A stretch of DNA of 64,000 nt from Zeugodacus cucurbitae (taxonomy: Eukaryota; Arthropoda; Insecta; Diptera; Tephritidae): the NCBI RefSeq assembly GCF_028554725.1, contig NC_071667.1:82126001-82190000 (forward strand). Reading direction: 5' to 3'. Position 1 is the first letter of the stretch. Each line of letters begins with the position of its first letter. The notes below the pieces were generated by a model. That model did no database searches. It was not told the DNA's origin and saw only the letters and a program-made list of their open reading frames with translations. A program made the position numbers and the translations under genes. Positions 24,303 through 38,200 of this stretch are shown piece by piece.

Positions 24303-24536
24303 CCGCCTCACGGTACGTATCCGAAAGCTTTCGATGAGCCTCTGCCGCACTTTTCTTGGAATTAAAAAAGAATAGCAAAATTTCCCGCAAATGTCGAGAA
24401 TTCGGCACAAAAAGTGACATTTTTAGTTGAGAATAAGTTTGGGATGCAAACAGATCTCTACAAATATTTTGTTGGGTTAATGTTGACACAAATGTCCAAG
24501 AGCGATATAAAACGATTTACTCGATTTTATCGACCA
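24303..24536 (-). pseudogene. Mariner-like transposase N-terminal fragment, copy C
   Basis: On the minus strand the 5' leader shared with copies A and B is followed by an uninterrupted frame containing MSLFVPNSRHLRE, then ILLFFFNSKKSAAEAHRKL and SDTYREA. This is the N-terminal DNA-binding helix-turn-helix of mauritiana/rosa-type mariner transposases. Homology stops after SDTYREA at about 24,303. The frame runs on to 24,223 through unrelated sequence. Neither terminal inverted repeat is present and all catalytic residues are missing. Of the three copies this one preserves the leader-to-HTH junction best: copies A and B both have rearranged leaders relative to it. Confidence 0.85.
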
Positions 24537-24540
24537 TTTT

Positions 24541-27500
24541 TTCGTACGATGAGTTGAGATATGGCATCACTTTTACTTTTCCATAACAGCTAAGAGCCAA
24601 AAATGTGTGAAATTTTCTGAATAAATATACACTAGATTATAATAGACGCCATTTATTCATATAGATTTCTGCAACACTGTCTGCCCTCGAAATCTCATGA
24701 AAATCTATAAATATTTGTGTGGAATGCATTCACTTTCATACAAGTACAAAGTGTCTCTTATCTTGTTACTGCATATGCAAATAGCTATTTAAGTGGCATC
24801 TCGCACTTTACAAGAAAACACACAATGAAAAGATAAAAAGCTTTAAAGTGTCCCAAAAATATACTCTCTCACTAAGATGCTTTCAAATGTGCACAGAAGT
24901 AAGTCAAGAATGCAGAAGCTGAATAGAAATCGTTATTTCTATGGTTTCCCACTGAGCGCATTGTCTCTTTGTCACTATGACAACAAAAGCTAAATGGCAA
25001 TTTTAGGAGCACAAAAAAAGTGGTAGTAAAATTTCTAAACAGATTTTGCATATTAACTTAAATATAGAATGCAACAAAATTTGTATGCTTTCACTTGTGA
25101 AAGCTCAGCAAACAAATTAGTAAAGCTTTAAGGCATGCCTCCTCCTAAAACTTTGCCATTCCTTTCGTCTCTCACCCAAAACAACAGCCAGCTAATTAAC
25201 ACAACGTCTAAGTTTGCTTAAGACTCAACACGTTCTTCTTCCGCAGCAGACAAATCCCGCAAGAGCTACACAATTTCGCACCGCAAGCACCAACGCCACC
25301 AATAAACATCTTATGCGATAAATCATCGCTGGCATTCATAAATTCTCTCCTCACCCACACACACAAACAAGTGAAAGTCTTTTGAATATTGCTTCTAGTC
25401 TTTTATGTGGCTAATATTCTTTGCGGCGTGGAGAAATACCGAAATTCGACGCACCGTTATACTGGCTTTGCTGGCTTGTCTCTGCTGTTGCGTGCTCAAG
25501 CTGTGCATTTGATTATTGCCAATAAATGCGGCATTAACTTAATCTAATTAGCTGTCACACTTTATTTGTACGCCCGCGTACGCTTTGTCAACGCCGAGTG
25601 TATACAAACGCACACACACACACTCAAACAATCGAATGGTGAAACAGTAGCGAAATTGCTTTTGTATTCTTTTTTTTCCTGCATTTACTAAGCAACTTCC
25701 ACTTGAGCAGCAAAGCCGCCAACAAAGCCGACGAGTCTTTACACACTCGTGCCTCACGGGAGCAGTATGTCCAGACAATTCACAATTTCATTACATTTTC
25801 ATGCGGTGTCTATTTACGGCGCGCTTTATTCATTTCATTCGGTGCTGCATATCTTTGGGCGCGTATGCTATGAAATTTCAGCCATTCGAATTAAAATGTT
25901 GCCGAAATGATTCATCTGTTCGATTTTTCCAACCACCACCACGGCCACCGGGTGTCGGCGGTGGAAATGCAACAATTTTGAGTAGCTAAATTAAACATCC
26001 CTTAAAGTAGTGGTACCATCCGTTAGGTACACGTGGTTTACAAATTTAAGCAGCAAAACTGCGTTGTTGCGCCACCACACACCGATTCATTTTTCATGTG
26101 TTTTCCCTTCTGTTTCGAGGTTTCGCCTGCTTATTCGATCTCTTGCACCTTTCTTGCTTTTGCTTTCGCTCACCCACTTCGACCCTCCTCTTCTGTGTAT
26201 GTATTTCACTCCATTACAGCCCCTTCCTCTTCGGCGTTGTAATTTTTTGCATTGTAAGTATTCGCACGTAAGACACCCTGGAGAATAGTAATTTCGTATC
26301 CACTATCGCTTCTAGTAGCTGCTTCTCTGGCATTTTTACCGCTGCGAGGGCTTCGGCGTAAGTTCATTCGACACAGCCATTAAGGTGTGCCGCTGCTGCT
26401 GCAATCTTTTGGCACTTTTTCGTTGGACAAAGTCATCACTTATCTGCTGAAACTCGATTTTCTCGCAGTTCGCATTTCTTTTTTTTACTGTTATTTTTTC
26501 GCATTTTATTGCAGCGTAGCTGTGTGAACGTATATGTATACGGGGTGTTGGGAGAACTATTGCTTTGTGCTTAAATTCTCAGAAATATTTTTTTGTTGTT
26601 ATAGTTGGTGTAAAAGGTTCATTGCACTGTGAAATCTTTTCAAAAAATCATATTTTCTAATTTAAAATACATTTACTATAGTTCGATCAGCTATTTTAAG
26701 AGTTAAAATATATTAGACGCTAGTTCACTATGAAAGGACTTGGCTTAAAAGGTCAGAAAATGACTCAGTAAACTTGAAGAATTGCGGAACATGTCATATA
26801 AGACCTCTCAAGTTATGTATCATTTAATTTCGGAAGAATTACTTTGAGCATTTTGTATATTAGCTTAAAAAAGTATATATACAATTTTAGGCCCAAATTA
26901 TTGACTATTTTTCAGCTTTAATGTCTCTAAAGTATTCAAAGTATTTAACACTAATTGATTAGCTGTTTTGATTGATTAGCTATTTTCCAAAAATTAGCTT
27001 CCAAACGGGAGCATTTCATCGAATTATGAAAAGTGTTGCCTACATTTCGGCGCGCAGAGTAAAAAAAGTCACTATCAAAGCTGTCACTCCACAATTCTAT
27101 GAAAAGATAAGAATGCAACCACTAAATCTTTTATTTAGGATTCAAAATGGACAAAAATTAAAAGCTCATAAACGATTAGATAAGAGTTGCCAGATTGAAA
27201 AATATAGAAATCAATTTCTCATTGTATGTGCAAAAAAACTACGATTGCCTATAATTACATTAAAAAACAGCAATCAGTTTTATTAAAACATTATTTACAA
27301 CTAAATAATCCGTTATGTATCGTATATAATATATATTATATATTGTAATGAAAACCGATTCTTTCACCAAAGTGCTTGTAAATAATAAATACTGTAGTAA
27401 ATTGAGTCATTCGCCGCAAGGTACAAAGAAAAGCAATTATTTACATTTTGAATGGCAGCATATTAACTTCGTTTGTGTGCGAAATGAATTCGGTAAATAA

Positions 27501-30500
27501 ATTCCCGCATTTATGCGTCGCCGTCAGCCATCAGACGAAATCCATTTGATACATGGAATTTTTGTGGAATTAAAAATAATATTTGAGAATTTAATTTATT
27601 TTAACGAATGGTAACCGCAAATTCGCCTCGAGCGCGCAGAGAACTGTAACTCAAGATTTGCATAAGTTAATTATAAATATTCCGAGGAAAAGAACACGCA
27701 CAATCCTTGCAAGTCGGGGAGTGCGTCACAAACGAATGATTGCTTGAAGAATTGCGCTAATATTTGGTGGTGGAAAATTGTAAATTGGTAATAAGTGTGT
27801 TTTTGCTGTAATTTCTTGCAAGTGAAAAGCTGTTTTTGGTTTTCTTTTGCAGAAATTAAATTTGCAAATGTTTAAAATTGTGCAAACGAGTTTGGAATTG
27901 ATGGGTAGATGATTCGTTGTAAGACGCATAAATGAAGGGTTCTATGAAAATTTTTATCCCATTTTGTGTCATATGGAGATATGGATATTGTGACAGTGAT
28001 GCACTCAGTCTCATATAATATTTGGTCTCAGCTGGCATTTCCTAGAAACTGCTTATTCGGTCTTCCAGATCGCCAAAGTTAACTAAAGTCGACAGCAAAA
28101 TTATCGATTTGGTGACTCTGCTCATATGGCTCTGAGTTTATCTGGTTCGATTTGTTACTAATACGAGTTTTCTAATATCTGAACCACAGCGCCATCTAGA
28201 GAGGATGGATTTTTTCTACATTAGATCAGTACAAATGCGGAAGCTTTTAATATTTCATTCTCAGAGACGAGTAATGAATGATGAGCAATATCGAGGCCAG
28301 ACTAAAACCCAAGGTATGTGAAAGGGAAATTTAACTTTCCCATCTTGTTCTAAATTTTGTCAAAAATCGATAAAAATATGATGCTGCTTTCATTTAATCC
28401 ATAATATAAACATTTTGACAATCGAATGCAGTCACATCCGCGCTAATTCATTTTCCATGAATTGCTCACTTTTTGCGTCCCCCACATTCCGCGTCTGACA
28501 CGTCAAGCAATCTGACAACAGCGTGTCAAACATGAATTACCAAAGGCCCGCGTTTTTCACTCATTACAAAAACAATAAAAAGCCGCAATAATTAAAAAAT
28601 AAAAGCAATGTTGCAACGTGCAAACAGAGATGCCACATTGGTTTGGCGTGCAGGAAAAAAATCGCTTGCATCAGCGAATGCATTAATTTTTAAGCGAATT
28701 TTAATTTAAAATTAATTTTCTGTTGTTTGCGCGGCGTTTCTTTGAACGCGCGCACACACTTATCCGCGCGTGTGTTGCAACGAGAGGTTGGTGCGGCGCG
28801 TTGCCGCAACGACAGCTATGACAACATTGACACCGCACACGCAATGCGACCGCACATCGGTGACGAACGGTGACAAGCAGTCAGGACATGCGGCGGCGGC
28901 GACTCCTATGTGAGTGGTAATGCGAGGCGCTCGATGTGAGTGCGTGTGTGCGTCAGACCAACACAATAATTAATAATGCATACCGGTTTTTTTCGTTTAT
29001 TTTTATTCTTTACATTCGCATTTTTTCCTCCAATGAATGTTCGTGAAAATTCCGCAAAGCAAGCAAATGTCCTCGCATACAGGCAGCCAACAAACTCCAG
29101 TGCACAGGTGCGTTTCTGTGTTGCGGCGCATGTAAATATGTGCGATGCCAACGAGTTGACGAGTTTTCAATATTTTTGTGGAACTGTTATTTAATTTTTA
29201 CTTTTTGAAAATGCACTTTTTTTATTTCGCATTCTCTGTGTGATATTGCCTGCGTTTTATTTGCATACGCACAGCGCGCATTTGTCTATATGTATACCGT
29301 TACACTCATGGTCGTTGCTGTGGCAGCTGCGTACACTTTATCGCGTTTGTCCTTTCGCCGTTTTCGACTTCGTTTATGCATGTTGCGGCACTCAGCAGCA
29401 GGTAATGTTGCAACCAGTCAATGAGCTTTTCGTTTGTCAACAGTGGGGTTCACTGACATTTTACACATTAAACAGGTGGAAAATAACGGTTTGAATATGA
29501 TTTTCCACGACTTTTGTGCTTAAAATATGCAGTATGGAAAATTACCAGTCGAAATTTATGGATTAAAGAGTAAATCGCAAGAGAAAGCGTAGCGTCATCT
29601 ATCGTATTTTTATGAATTTGACCGAATCTGATCTGTAAAAGAATTAAAAGATATTCCCTTTCTTTTAAGGCATAAAACCGGCAGTAATTTAATAATCCGA
29701 AAATTTCGGAGTCGTTGGAAGAATTTCAATCGATAGCCTGAGTCACTACGGATTGAGTAACATGATGAAAAAGTCTTATATGTTGGAAATTAAAACATAA
29801 TATTTATAAAAGTAATAATGGTGAACTTTTCGGAGAAAATTTTTCTTATTTTAGGAAGATCTTTCGAAGCTCAAGCTCACCAATAAACCAATATAGTATT
29901 ATCAGAAACATGTACCACTTCTTCTAAAGAACTAATAGAAACCTAGCCTAAAGGTATACTTCTTTTTCTGGAGTTTTATATTATTTTAAGAGAGCTTAAC
30001 TCGAAGTCTAGCTTTTTGGGGAAACATTTATTATACTCTTGATTTTTTATTTAATAATCGTGATCTCAAAAACACAGTACCTCATTTCGTCCTTCATCAA
30101 TTACCTCATAGCCACAATTTCACGCAGTATCAGCACAGTGCGGAATAAAAAAAATCACAAAGTGGCAAAGTGTTGCCATTTACATTTTTAATGAAGATGC
30201 GGTGCAAAAATAATTATCAGCGGGATTGTTTACATAACGCCATGAATATGATGGCACAGGGGAACATGGTGGACTACGTATTTAAAATATATACTCGAAG
30301 CCAACAATGAGGGAGCAACAAACCAAGAGCACTACAAATCCAGTCAACTCGGCTTTAAGTTTATATAAAAAAGACATTTCTGAAATTTATTAAGAAAGCA
30401 GCTTCATGGAATTTTGGTAAATTACAATGAAGGGAATAACCTCATTCGCGTTTAAAATCTAAATAATTGTCATTTAAGACTCCTGGCGCAGGGCACATTA

Positions 30501-30980
30501 ATTGCATATGCCATTCGTGCTTTCCCAAAGCATACATTTCGGCGCCATGCCGCACTTCGGATACGTTCCGCGATTTAATTTAATTTCTACTTTTTACTCG
30601 CATTACCTTGCCTTTTTAGCACTTCCTACATTACTTTCGCGCAACTTTCATTTCTAATTAAAGCAGCACACTTAAAACAATTGTGGCATTCTGCACAATT
30701 TTAGCGTTTTCGCCTAAAAGTATACCAAATAACAGCAAAAAACGATTAAGAAACGCGGGTAACCAGTGAGCAGCGAAATTCTGAGGTCTGTCTGCAAATG
30801 CACTTTTCAAATTCTCCACATTTTCTTAAAATACTTTCCAAGCTGCGACGCATTGCTGCTGACTATGGTCACAAAATTATTTAGCAAAATAGCGCGACCG
30901 TCTATTCTTCACTTTAAGTGCCACTGCTGCTGGGTTTTCCGTGCGCGAACAGCAGTGAAATTGAGCTTTTCCTTTAACCC
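24541..30980. other. Long non-coding block, no gene recognised
   Basis: More than 6 kb without a recognisable coding or mobile feature. Bases 25,140-25,400 and 26,000-26,290 are pyrimidine-rich. The 104-codon frame at 26,972-27,286 is Lys/Ile-rich and resembles nothing I know. Bases 28,430-29,160 are CpG-containing with CA/TG runs. An old, fully decayed repeat could hide here. Confidence 0.4.
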
Positions 30981-31014
30981 GCATACCTGAAAGTGCAGAA
31001 GAGGGTGTGAAGGG
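30981..31014 (-). promoter_or_regulatory. Weaker candidate ratchet point, or donor of a first exon
   Basis: On the minus strand a strong pyrimidine tract (CCCTTCACACCCTCTTCTGC) ends GCACTTTCAG and is followed at once by GTATGC. The acceptor AG is at 30988-30987 and the donor GT starts at 30986. The acceptor half is excellent and the donor half is acceptable for flies but weaker than the other four sites. Its position, 11.6 kb from the site at 42,608 and 17.4 kb from that at 13,545, fits the ladder. Because a GC-rich island lies immediately upstream in minus sense, the GTATGC could instead be the donor of an alternative first exon. Confidence 0.42.
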
Positions 31015-32250
31015 CTGTACGCTGCGTGTTGCAAGTGGTTGGCTGAGCTTATTTGTGCAACGCAGAAGCCACGCAGCGCCTTTACCACTCGTATCACTGC
31101 CACCGCTGAGAATATTAACCCCAATTAGAAACGGAGCAGGAGCGGCGAATGCGAGTGGCAGTTCGCAGGAGACTATTTCACATTTTCTATTTCCAATGCG
31201 TACCCCACTCATTGCCAGAAACTTTCCTCCGCAGGTCGGAGCTACTTCCGCGCGTTGAGGAGCGCAGCGAGTAGTTAAAATGTTTAAAAATTATGCCTGC
31301 GGCACAGAAATAATAAGCAACAGGATGTTGCGGCTGCCGAGCAGAACCGAGGCTGTCCGTGGTCGCCGCACAACAACGCGAAGCTGAGCCAACCCGCTAG
31401 CCGCGGTTGAGAAGACGAACGCGGTGACTGTCAGACGGACGGGCGGATAGACGGATATATATTGACTACAGTGACACGTAGGATGTGGCTGACGGAAGCG
31501 GTCGTCGGTGATGGCTTTGCAATTATTGTAGTTCCAACTGTTGTAACCGATGTTGGCGCGGGCGCGCGCTTTGTGGCAGTTTGATTTTTGGATTGGCACA
31601 ATGGCAGCTGCCGCGCTGCGCGCTACCTAACTCACTTGCTACTGTTTTGTTGTTTTGTTAGTTAACTTTTCCAAACTTCTACATTGACTGCGATTTTCGG
31701 ACACTCGGCGCGCGATTGTTGCATACCACAATTGGCGGACGGACGGTGGGGCGTAGGGGCTGGCCGGAAATTTTCGCCTTCCTGTTTGCATAAAACACAA
31801 AATGTAAATGTATTTTCAGTGTAATTTGAAGTTTCCGCGCAAAGCGCGCCAGCGGCTATTGACAAGTGCCGCCGCGGAGGCGGGTGTTAGAAAGGGTACG
31901 AATGCGTTTTGGTGCGACGCTGCGCGGGTGCAGCGGCAAAATGGTGAAATTAGCGCTATGAAATGCGCGCACAAATGCTACGAAACTAGTTAAATTTTGG
32001 TAAATTCGGGAAGCTGAAGGTGCGGTAAGCGGCAGGCCCCGTGCAGCTGCGGCAAATTTATGCTGCTAATAAGAATTGTAGTTGCACATTACGCTCGGAT
32101 TGCGCAAAATTTCCGCTATTTTCACAGCGCTGCCACATTACTGCGCAAATTATGCGGTCGAATGCGAATCAGCTGTGCGAACTTGCGCGCTTTGGCAACA
32201 AAAAATGCGATTTTACAATTGCGAGATATGATGCAACATTTGATGCGAAT
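31015..32250. promoter_or_regulatory. CpG/GC-rich island, possible alternative promoter or untranslated exon
   Basis: G+C and CpG frequency are visibly higher than in most of the window, especially 31,020-31,180, 31,320-31,620 and 31,680-32,180. Open frames on both strands (for example 30,877-31,212 and 31,291-31,599, minus) show no known domain, so coding function is not supported. In minus sense the island ends at a GT donor at 30,986. In fly genes, GC-rich islets inside giant introns often mark alternative promoters or Polycomb/GAGA-bound elements. Start site and core promoter motifs cannot be fixed by eye. Confidence 0.3.
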
Positions 32251-35200
32251 AAAATGTTAATTATACATTCGTAATTATCTACAGTTCCCTGAGGTCAGGG
32301 GATGTTGGGATAAAGGATTAGCAATTCAAACAAATGCTCCACAATTATTATAAAATGAGAAATATGAAAAGTTGAAACTACAGAGAGCGAGTGGGAAGAG
32401 AACAAAATATGTAAAAGGTGTTCAAAAGGTCAATTTAAAAAAAGATATTATTCTTTTTGTTGAATCCCTGATAACATTGCTGGAACAAGTATAGTTCTTT
32501 ACCTTGTAAAAACCACGAGAAATACTTACAAAAGCGTGGCATAGCAATTATATTAACAAAAACCATTAATGGATGTAATAGTACGAAAGAGACCATTTCC
32601 AATACAGTCGGATCAACATATTCGTTAAAGAATCGGATTTTCGAACGACTCTCGGCTTTACTAGTGATGAGTCAGTCGTTTTCAGACATCAGCCAGATCA
32701 AGTTTGGAGTCTTCAAATCCAAAATGTTTGAAGATGGTAAAATTAAAACGTAAATACTCAATTCACTCTCCCTTCTTCTCTTCTCTCTTTAAAGCAAAAA
32801 AATTTAATATTCGGCTCTTCATACAATATACGAGCATTCTTATACACACTGTAATTAACTGTTTATTTATATATCCAACAAAATTGTGGTTTACACACAG
32901 TGGCAAAGGCATTCGATCACCCCTCAATGAAACGACACCAGCACGCCACACAATTAATCCACCCGACACGTGTACAAAACGCCCACAACAACACCTTCGT
33001 AGCTCCACCAGCGCCGTTACAAAGTAATAAGTCCAACAGCTGGCCAACGGTGGCTAACTGACGTTTGCCGCTTCTAACTGTATAATTGACGTAATTTTCC
33101 AATTACACCATGACAAAGCGTCAACGACACTCTAACAGCCTATTCCAGCAACCACAGCAAGAACAACAACCAAGGAACACATGCGTTCGCGATGTGTGAA
33201 CAAAATATGAAATTAATCAAATGACAATTGAAATTGAATGAATGTAACTTACTGTTGTCCGGAGATAGGAAAAAGGGAGTTGAGTTTTCAAGGGGTTTAT
33301 TGTATGAATAATTTAATGAGCGTATTAGTTAATAAAGAGTTATCAAAGTCCGTGACATACTCTTTTACCGCATGTAGGGTATGTGTTGCGAGTCATGTTC
33401 AAGGTTGAGTTCAAGGTTGAAACTGCAATCTTAATCAAAGAAGTCCTATAACTGAATTAACTTAAGGCCCTCTATAGATTATTCCCAATTTAAGTACGTC
33501 GAATCATGAACAGTACTTCGAATCTTCTTCTTAGAACACTCCTTAAACTTATTACAATTATTTAAATCTCATTTTTGAAGCGAAACTTTGTCTAGTTCAG
33601 ACTTTATGTGGTAAAGTGAAAACCAACTACCTAAAGAAGGTTATTGTGTCTTCAAATTATGAATTCATTGGATCTGAAATCTTAATGAGCTTGTTATTCT
33701 GAATCTTCAAAGATATATGCGGTATATTCAAGTATTAGATAGTCGTGATACTAGAGCTTACTAAGATGGTTTCCTAGTACTAAGACCATTTACGAAACCG
33801 CTTCACTGCCCAAATTGTTTACGAACTTATATTTTAAAGACGGTATTATAAAATAGGAACTCCAAAATATGTCTTAGACTCTGTGGGAATGCCCTACATA
33901 GATACGTTGATCCCTCTATAGACCAATTGATGAATGGCTGGATAGAGAGGTTCATGTTCTCAGATTTGATACTAGTTTTTTCAGAGATAAATCTATAAAA
34001 TTTGAGGCACTTGAATCTAAGCCATTATAATTATATGTATGTATATGAAAGAAAACTATTTACAGATGTAAGCAAGAACTTACAAATGCACCCAAAAATG
34101 AAAACACCAAAAAGAAATTCATCCGTGAAATGGCAAAGTTAAAATTGCGAATCGGTTTTCACAGAGTTCGAATGTTGCAAGTATTCATTTGGCTGCCATA
34201 CTGCTTTTCCCAGGCTGATTGCCATACAAAAACTAAAAAAGACACAGCTAAGATTCCACTGTTTCTTTTAGTCTCGAAGCTATTGCACGAATGATTGAAA
34301 ACCATTCTACGCTACATTAATCACCGAAGCGTCTGCAATTTCGAAGCGATGAGTGGCAACTGCTTGTCCATTTCAAGCAATCTCCGCTTCTACTCTTTTT
34401 GTACACTTACTCAACAGCAGCAGAAGTCCGGCGAGTTGGAGATAACAAAAATCAACGATAACATAAAATTGCTACGGTAATTGTGGGGAATGGGAAATAA
34501 AGGACAGCTGGTCGAACGTTGAACGCACCAAGGGATAGCAAGGGACAGCAAAGGAAGGCAAGGAACAGCAGGAAACACCAAGCGTTGGCAAAGGACGGGA
34601 GCGGCCAAAATGATATCCTGTTTTCAATCATTATTATTAGTGTATTGAACGGCTATTGGAACAGTCTTTTCGCTTTGACAAATTCTTCTTATTTTTTTTT
34701 TTTGATTTCGACAATTTTTCATGTTTATTAAAATGCGCAAATGGAGCGTTGAGGGAAAATTGAAATTTTTGTGTAGCGAAATTACACTTTAGACTGAAGA
34801 CAATAAATTCTCAGTACTCAATTCTTGCCTGCCTGCCTATCAATACTTCGCTGCCGATAATTATCGCACACTGTCGATTGATGGCCGAGTCCATTAAAAT
34901 ACCAGGCGTAAATTTTTCATGTTGCTAACTGCGACTAATCGCAGCGGCATCGGCGAGGTGTCACCAGCCGCTGCTGCCAGCCACTGTGTCACTTAATGAA
35001 AAATTCTTGGCAACTCTCGCGAAGTTATTTTGCATTTAGCAGCGCCGCGCGTTGCAGGCAAAGCAACAATTTAATTTCGAAAACGTTAGCAACATCATTA
35101 GTGTGTAGGAGACGAGGCAAAAGAGAGGAGGAGAGAGAGCGCGAATAACAAAATATAACGACGTTTGAAAAAATGCTCGCATTGATTCCCAGTTGCGATT

Positions 35201-38200
35201 TTTCTTTCACAGCGGCTTTTCGTGGCGCTCAACAGTTGTTGTTGCGCCAGACAACAACATTATTGCCGCATTATTATTGTTGTTGACTGCTCTTCCGAAT
35301 TTGTTGCATTCACAGCGAGACTGCCGTCTGTCCAATGGCTCGCAACTTGCACAAAGTCATTGCCTGGCTGCCAACCGTTATTGACTGTATAATAGCGATG
35401 CCTAAAATTCCTCGAGTCCATTTTGCAAACGAGCTGCACTAAATGGCTGAGAGAAGAGCGCGCAGCAGCGCCGAGGGAAGTGGCAAGTGCAGGAGGTGGG
35501 GTGTTGAATGAAATGGCATTCTTGCAAATTCTTGCAGTTAGAATAAATGAAAAATGTCGCCTCTAAAAGCCAGATAATTGGAATATCGAGATTTCGGCAT
35601 TGTCTCTGGCTTAATTGCCAACATTATGGAATTTTTGCTGTTCCATGCTTTAAGTGCCGATTGGTCACTTGGCAGCTTGGTGCCGCGTTCGGCGAGAGCA
35701 TTTGAATATTTAGTTGGAATTTTTTGGGTTGGAATTAAGTGCATCATTTATCATTACGGTTGTTGGAATAAATTATGCTTGGAGCTTTAGCTATTCGTTG
35801 GTGTTACAAAGAGAGAATTGGGTTGTTTGTTGTGTAGTTGAGTTTCTATTTGGACAATACTTTCACCTTAAGCGATCCGTAATTTTGTTAAAAATATGGT
35901 AGAGAAACATTCCAATAAGCTTATATATAATGTTTGAAGAAATATGTTATATGTTACAGGCTAAACCTCTCCTCTCAAAAAGTTGGAGAGAGAGGTAGAA
36001 AGGGAGAGAAATATAGCGAGCGAGAGAGAGAGAGAGTGAAAAAGAGAGACCTTACCTATGAGTAAATTACTATAAAGTATATTTCTGTAATAACGTTATG
36101 AAGATATGGATTCTATTAACAGGTCTCTAAACTTTTTTTGAAATGGGTCGGTTAAACTCTAAGTTTAAGATTATGAGTTTATTAAAAAAGTACCAACATT
36201 TCAGTTTGGGTCTTCTATTTAACCTTGGCTCTTATACGGGATAGTAAAATGTGAAACCTATCACCGGCCCTAGTATCTACCGAAATAGTGTATGGTATGA
36301 ACGATTTGCTTGGGTTTGTGATTAGGCCCTCATTATAATACACGGTAACGAACTTTAAGGGTGGTAAAAGTCTTGTGAGAACATTATTTCGGGCTGTTTG
36401 ACAACTTTTCAAGCTCTAATGGATCCCAAAATATATCTACTTAAAGAATAGATCGTTTCAGCACGAAAGCTTTTCTTGTCATATAGACTTTGATGTTGAT
36501 GATATTTTGGAAACGGACTTCGTAAGTCGTTCCATAAGTCCACTCGAGAATATCAACCCGCCAATTTCTACTAAATTCTAAGACTTGTCTGCCTTCGACT
36601 TCTGTGTTGCTATCACATAAGACCTCTAAGGCTTTAGATACTATTGACACGCTGATTATCCAGTAAACAGCGAAGAAGACTGCCATCGCTATAATATGGG
36701 TGAAAAAAAAACTGAACTGAGTAGGTCCAAAACCGTGTCCCATCTAAAATAAGTTATATAATCCCTGATTTCGTCTTTTTCCAAAGTTCATGCGATATTG
36801 CTAGCCCGCAACCATGCTTATGTCTAGCTATTACCAAAACTAAAAATCCACAACTATCATGTCGTAAGCACAGAAGAATACTCATTTTATGTTCATCAAC
36901 TGTTTATTTGGTGTAATTTCATTTCATTGCATTTCATAATCAACAACAGACACAACATGATGAGTGTGGACGAGACGAGATGCGCGTAACGTGCCACATG
37001 CAACGAGACACATAATATGTCCGAGCCAGACGCGACCATTTCAAAAGCCAAGTGCAATTGGAGCGCCGCTGAGGGACAAGTGGGTGCCTGAGTGATGCTG
37101 AGCGAGACACAATTTTTTTGGGTGCAATTTTAAAGCAGCACATCAGAGAGGATATAAAACATTAAAAGCACACCGTCAAGCGGGTGGTGCAGGGGATGCG
37201 GCTGTAACGCTCACATTTATGCTGGAAAATCTCATTTAGTGAATTGGCCAATGTTAGGTGGCCCCAGCCATGAAACTCGTTATAATCCTTTTTGTATTGC
37301 AACACAGACACACATACCGACATACGCAGAGGATGTGCTGACCAAAAGTGTTTTTTGTTTTTGTTTTATATGTGTTTATATTTTGATGCAGGATTTTATT
37401 GCTCTGTTTTGTCTATGTGCTCCAACACTTCAGCAACAATGAGACTGCGGCACAAACACATACAAGTGTGAGCGGTTTGCAAGCATTTTGCCAGCGCGTA
37501 AAAATGATTTTCCGCTTGGCAAATTGCATTGTTAGTAAACGACCAAACTGGCTATTGTGGTTCTGCCAGCCAGGCAGCCAGCAGGTCCAGCCTAGATGCA
37601 GGCAACGGCGGCGGTGGCATGAAGGCGTCCAATATTCAACAATCTGCCACAATTTTCAGCTCAGCCATCACTTTCAACACCCATACACCCCCCATGCTGC
37701 ACCCACCGTTTTGCTCATTTTCCACTTTCATCTTGCACACACTTTTCTAGCCAACGAGCGCTCATCCCGCGCCGTGTCGCACACATGTGTGTGAGTACAT
37801 TACTAGTGTGCTGTTGGCTGCGCTCGGCAATTGTCTGTTCGTAATCGTTGCTGAAAATCGAATTTCCCGGGCGGACTGATTCGATTTGGCGTTGCAATTT
37901 CACGCTGATATTGCAAAGTGGCTGCTGTTAGCTGCTTCGTTGTTGTTGCCGTTGTTGTTGTTATTTGTATTGATATTGTTGCTTGATACTATGTGCCGTG
38001 GCAACATTTAACGGCTCGTATGAAGGTCGCCTACGACTGTGTCTATGAAGTGTCTGCATTGGCCGGGAGTTGCCTTTTTGTAAAGTAAATTGCTTGGCAA
38101 CATGCTGGTGCTACCGACGGAAGGCAGCAGGGAGTGCAAGTGGGAGGTGCTGGTTAGGTGTTCCACCCGCGTAGTCTAGCAGTGGCTTATGTTGCATGAA

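Noticed and set aside
20155..24570. Similar TTCGTACG(C/A)TGAGT words near mariner copies B and C, suggesting shared flanks
   Set aside because: The similarity covers only about 20-25 bases and its position relative to the elements is inconsistent, so no segmental duplication is claimed.
36050..36060. Minus-strand CTCATAG/GTAAGG
   Set aside because: An AG lies close upstream and the tract is poor, so acceptor use is unlikely.
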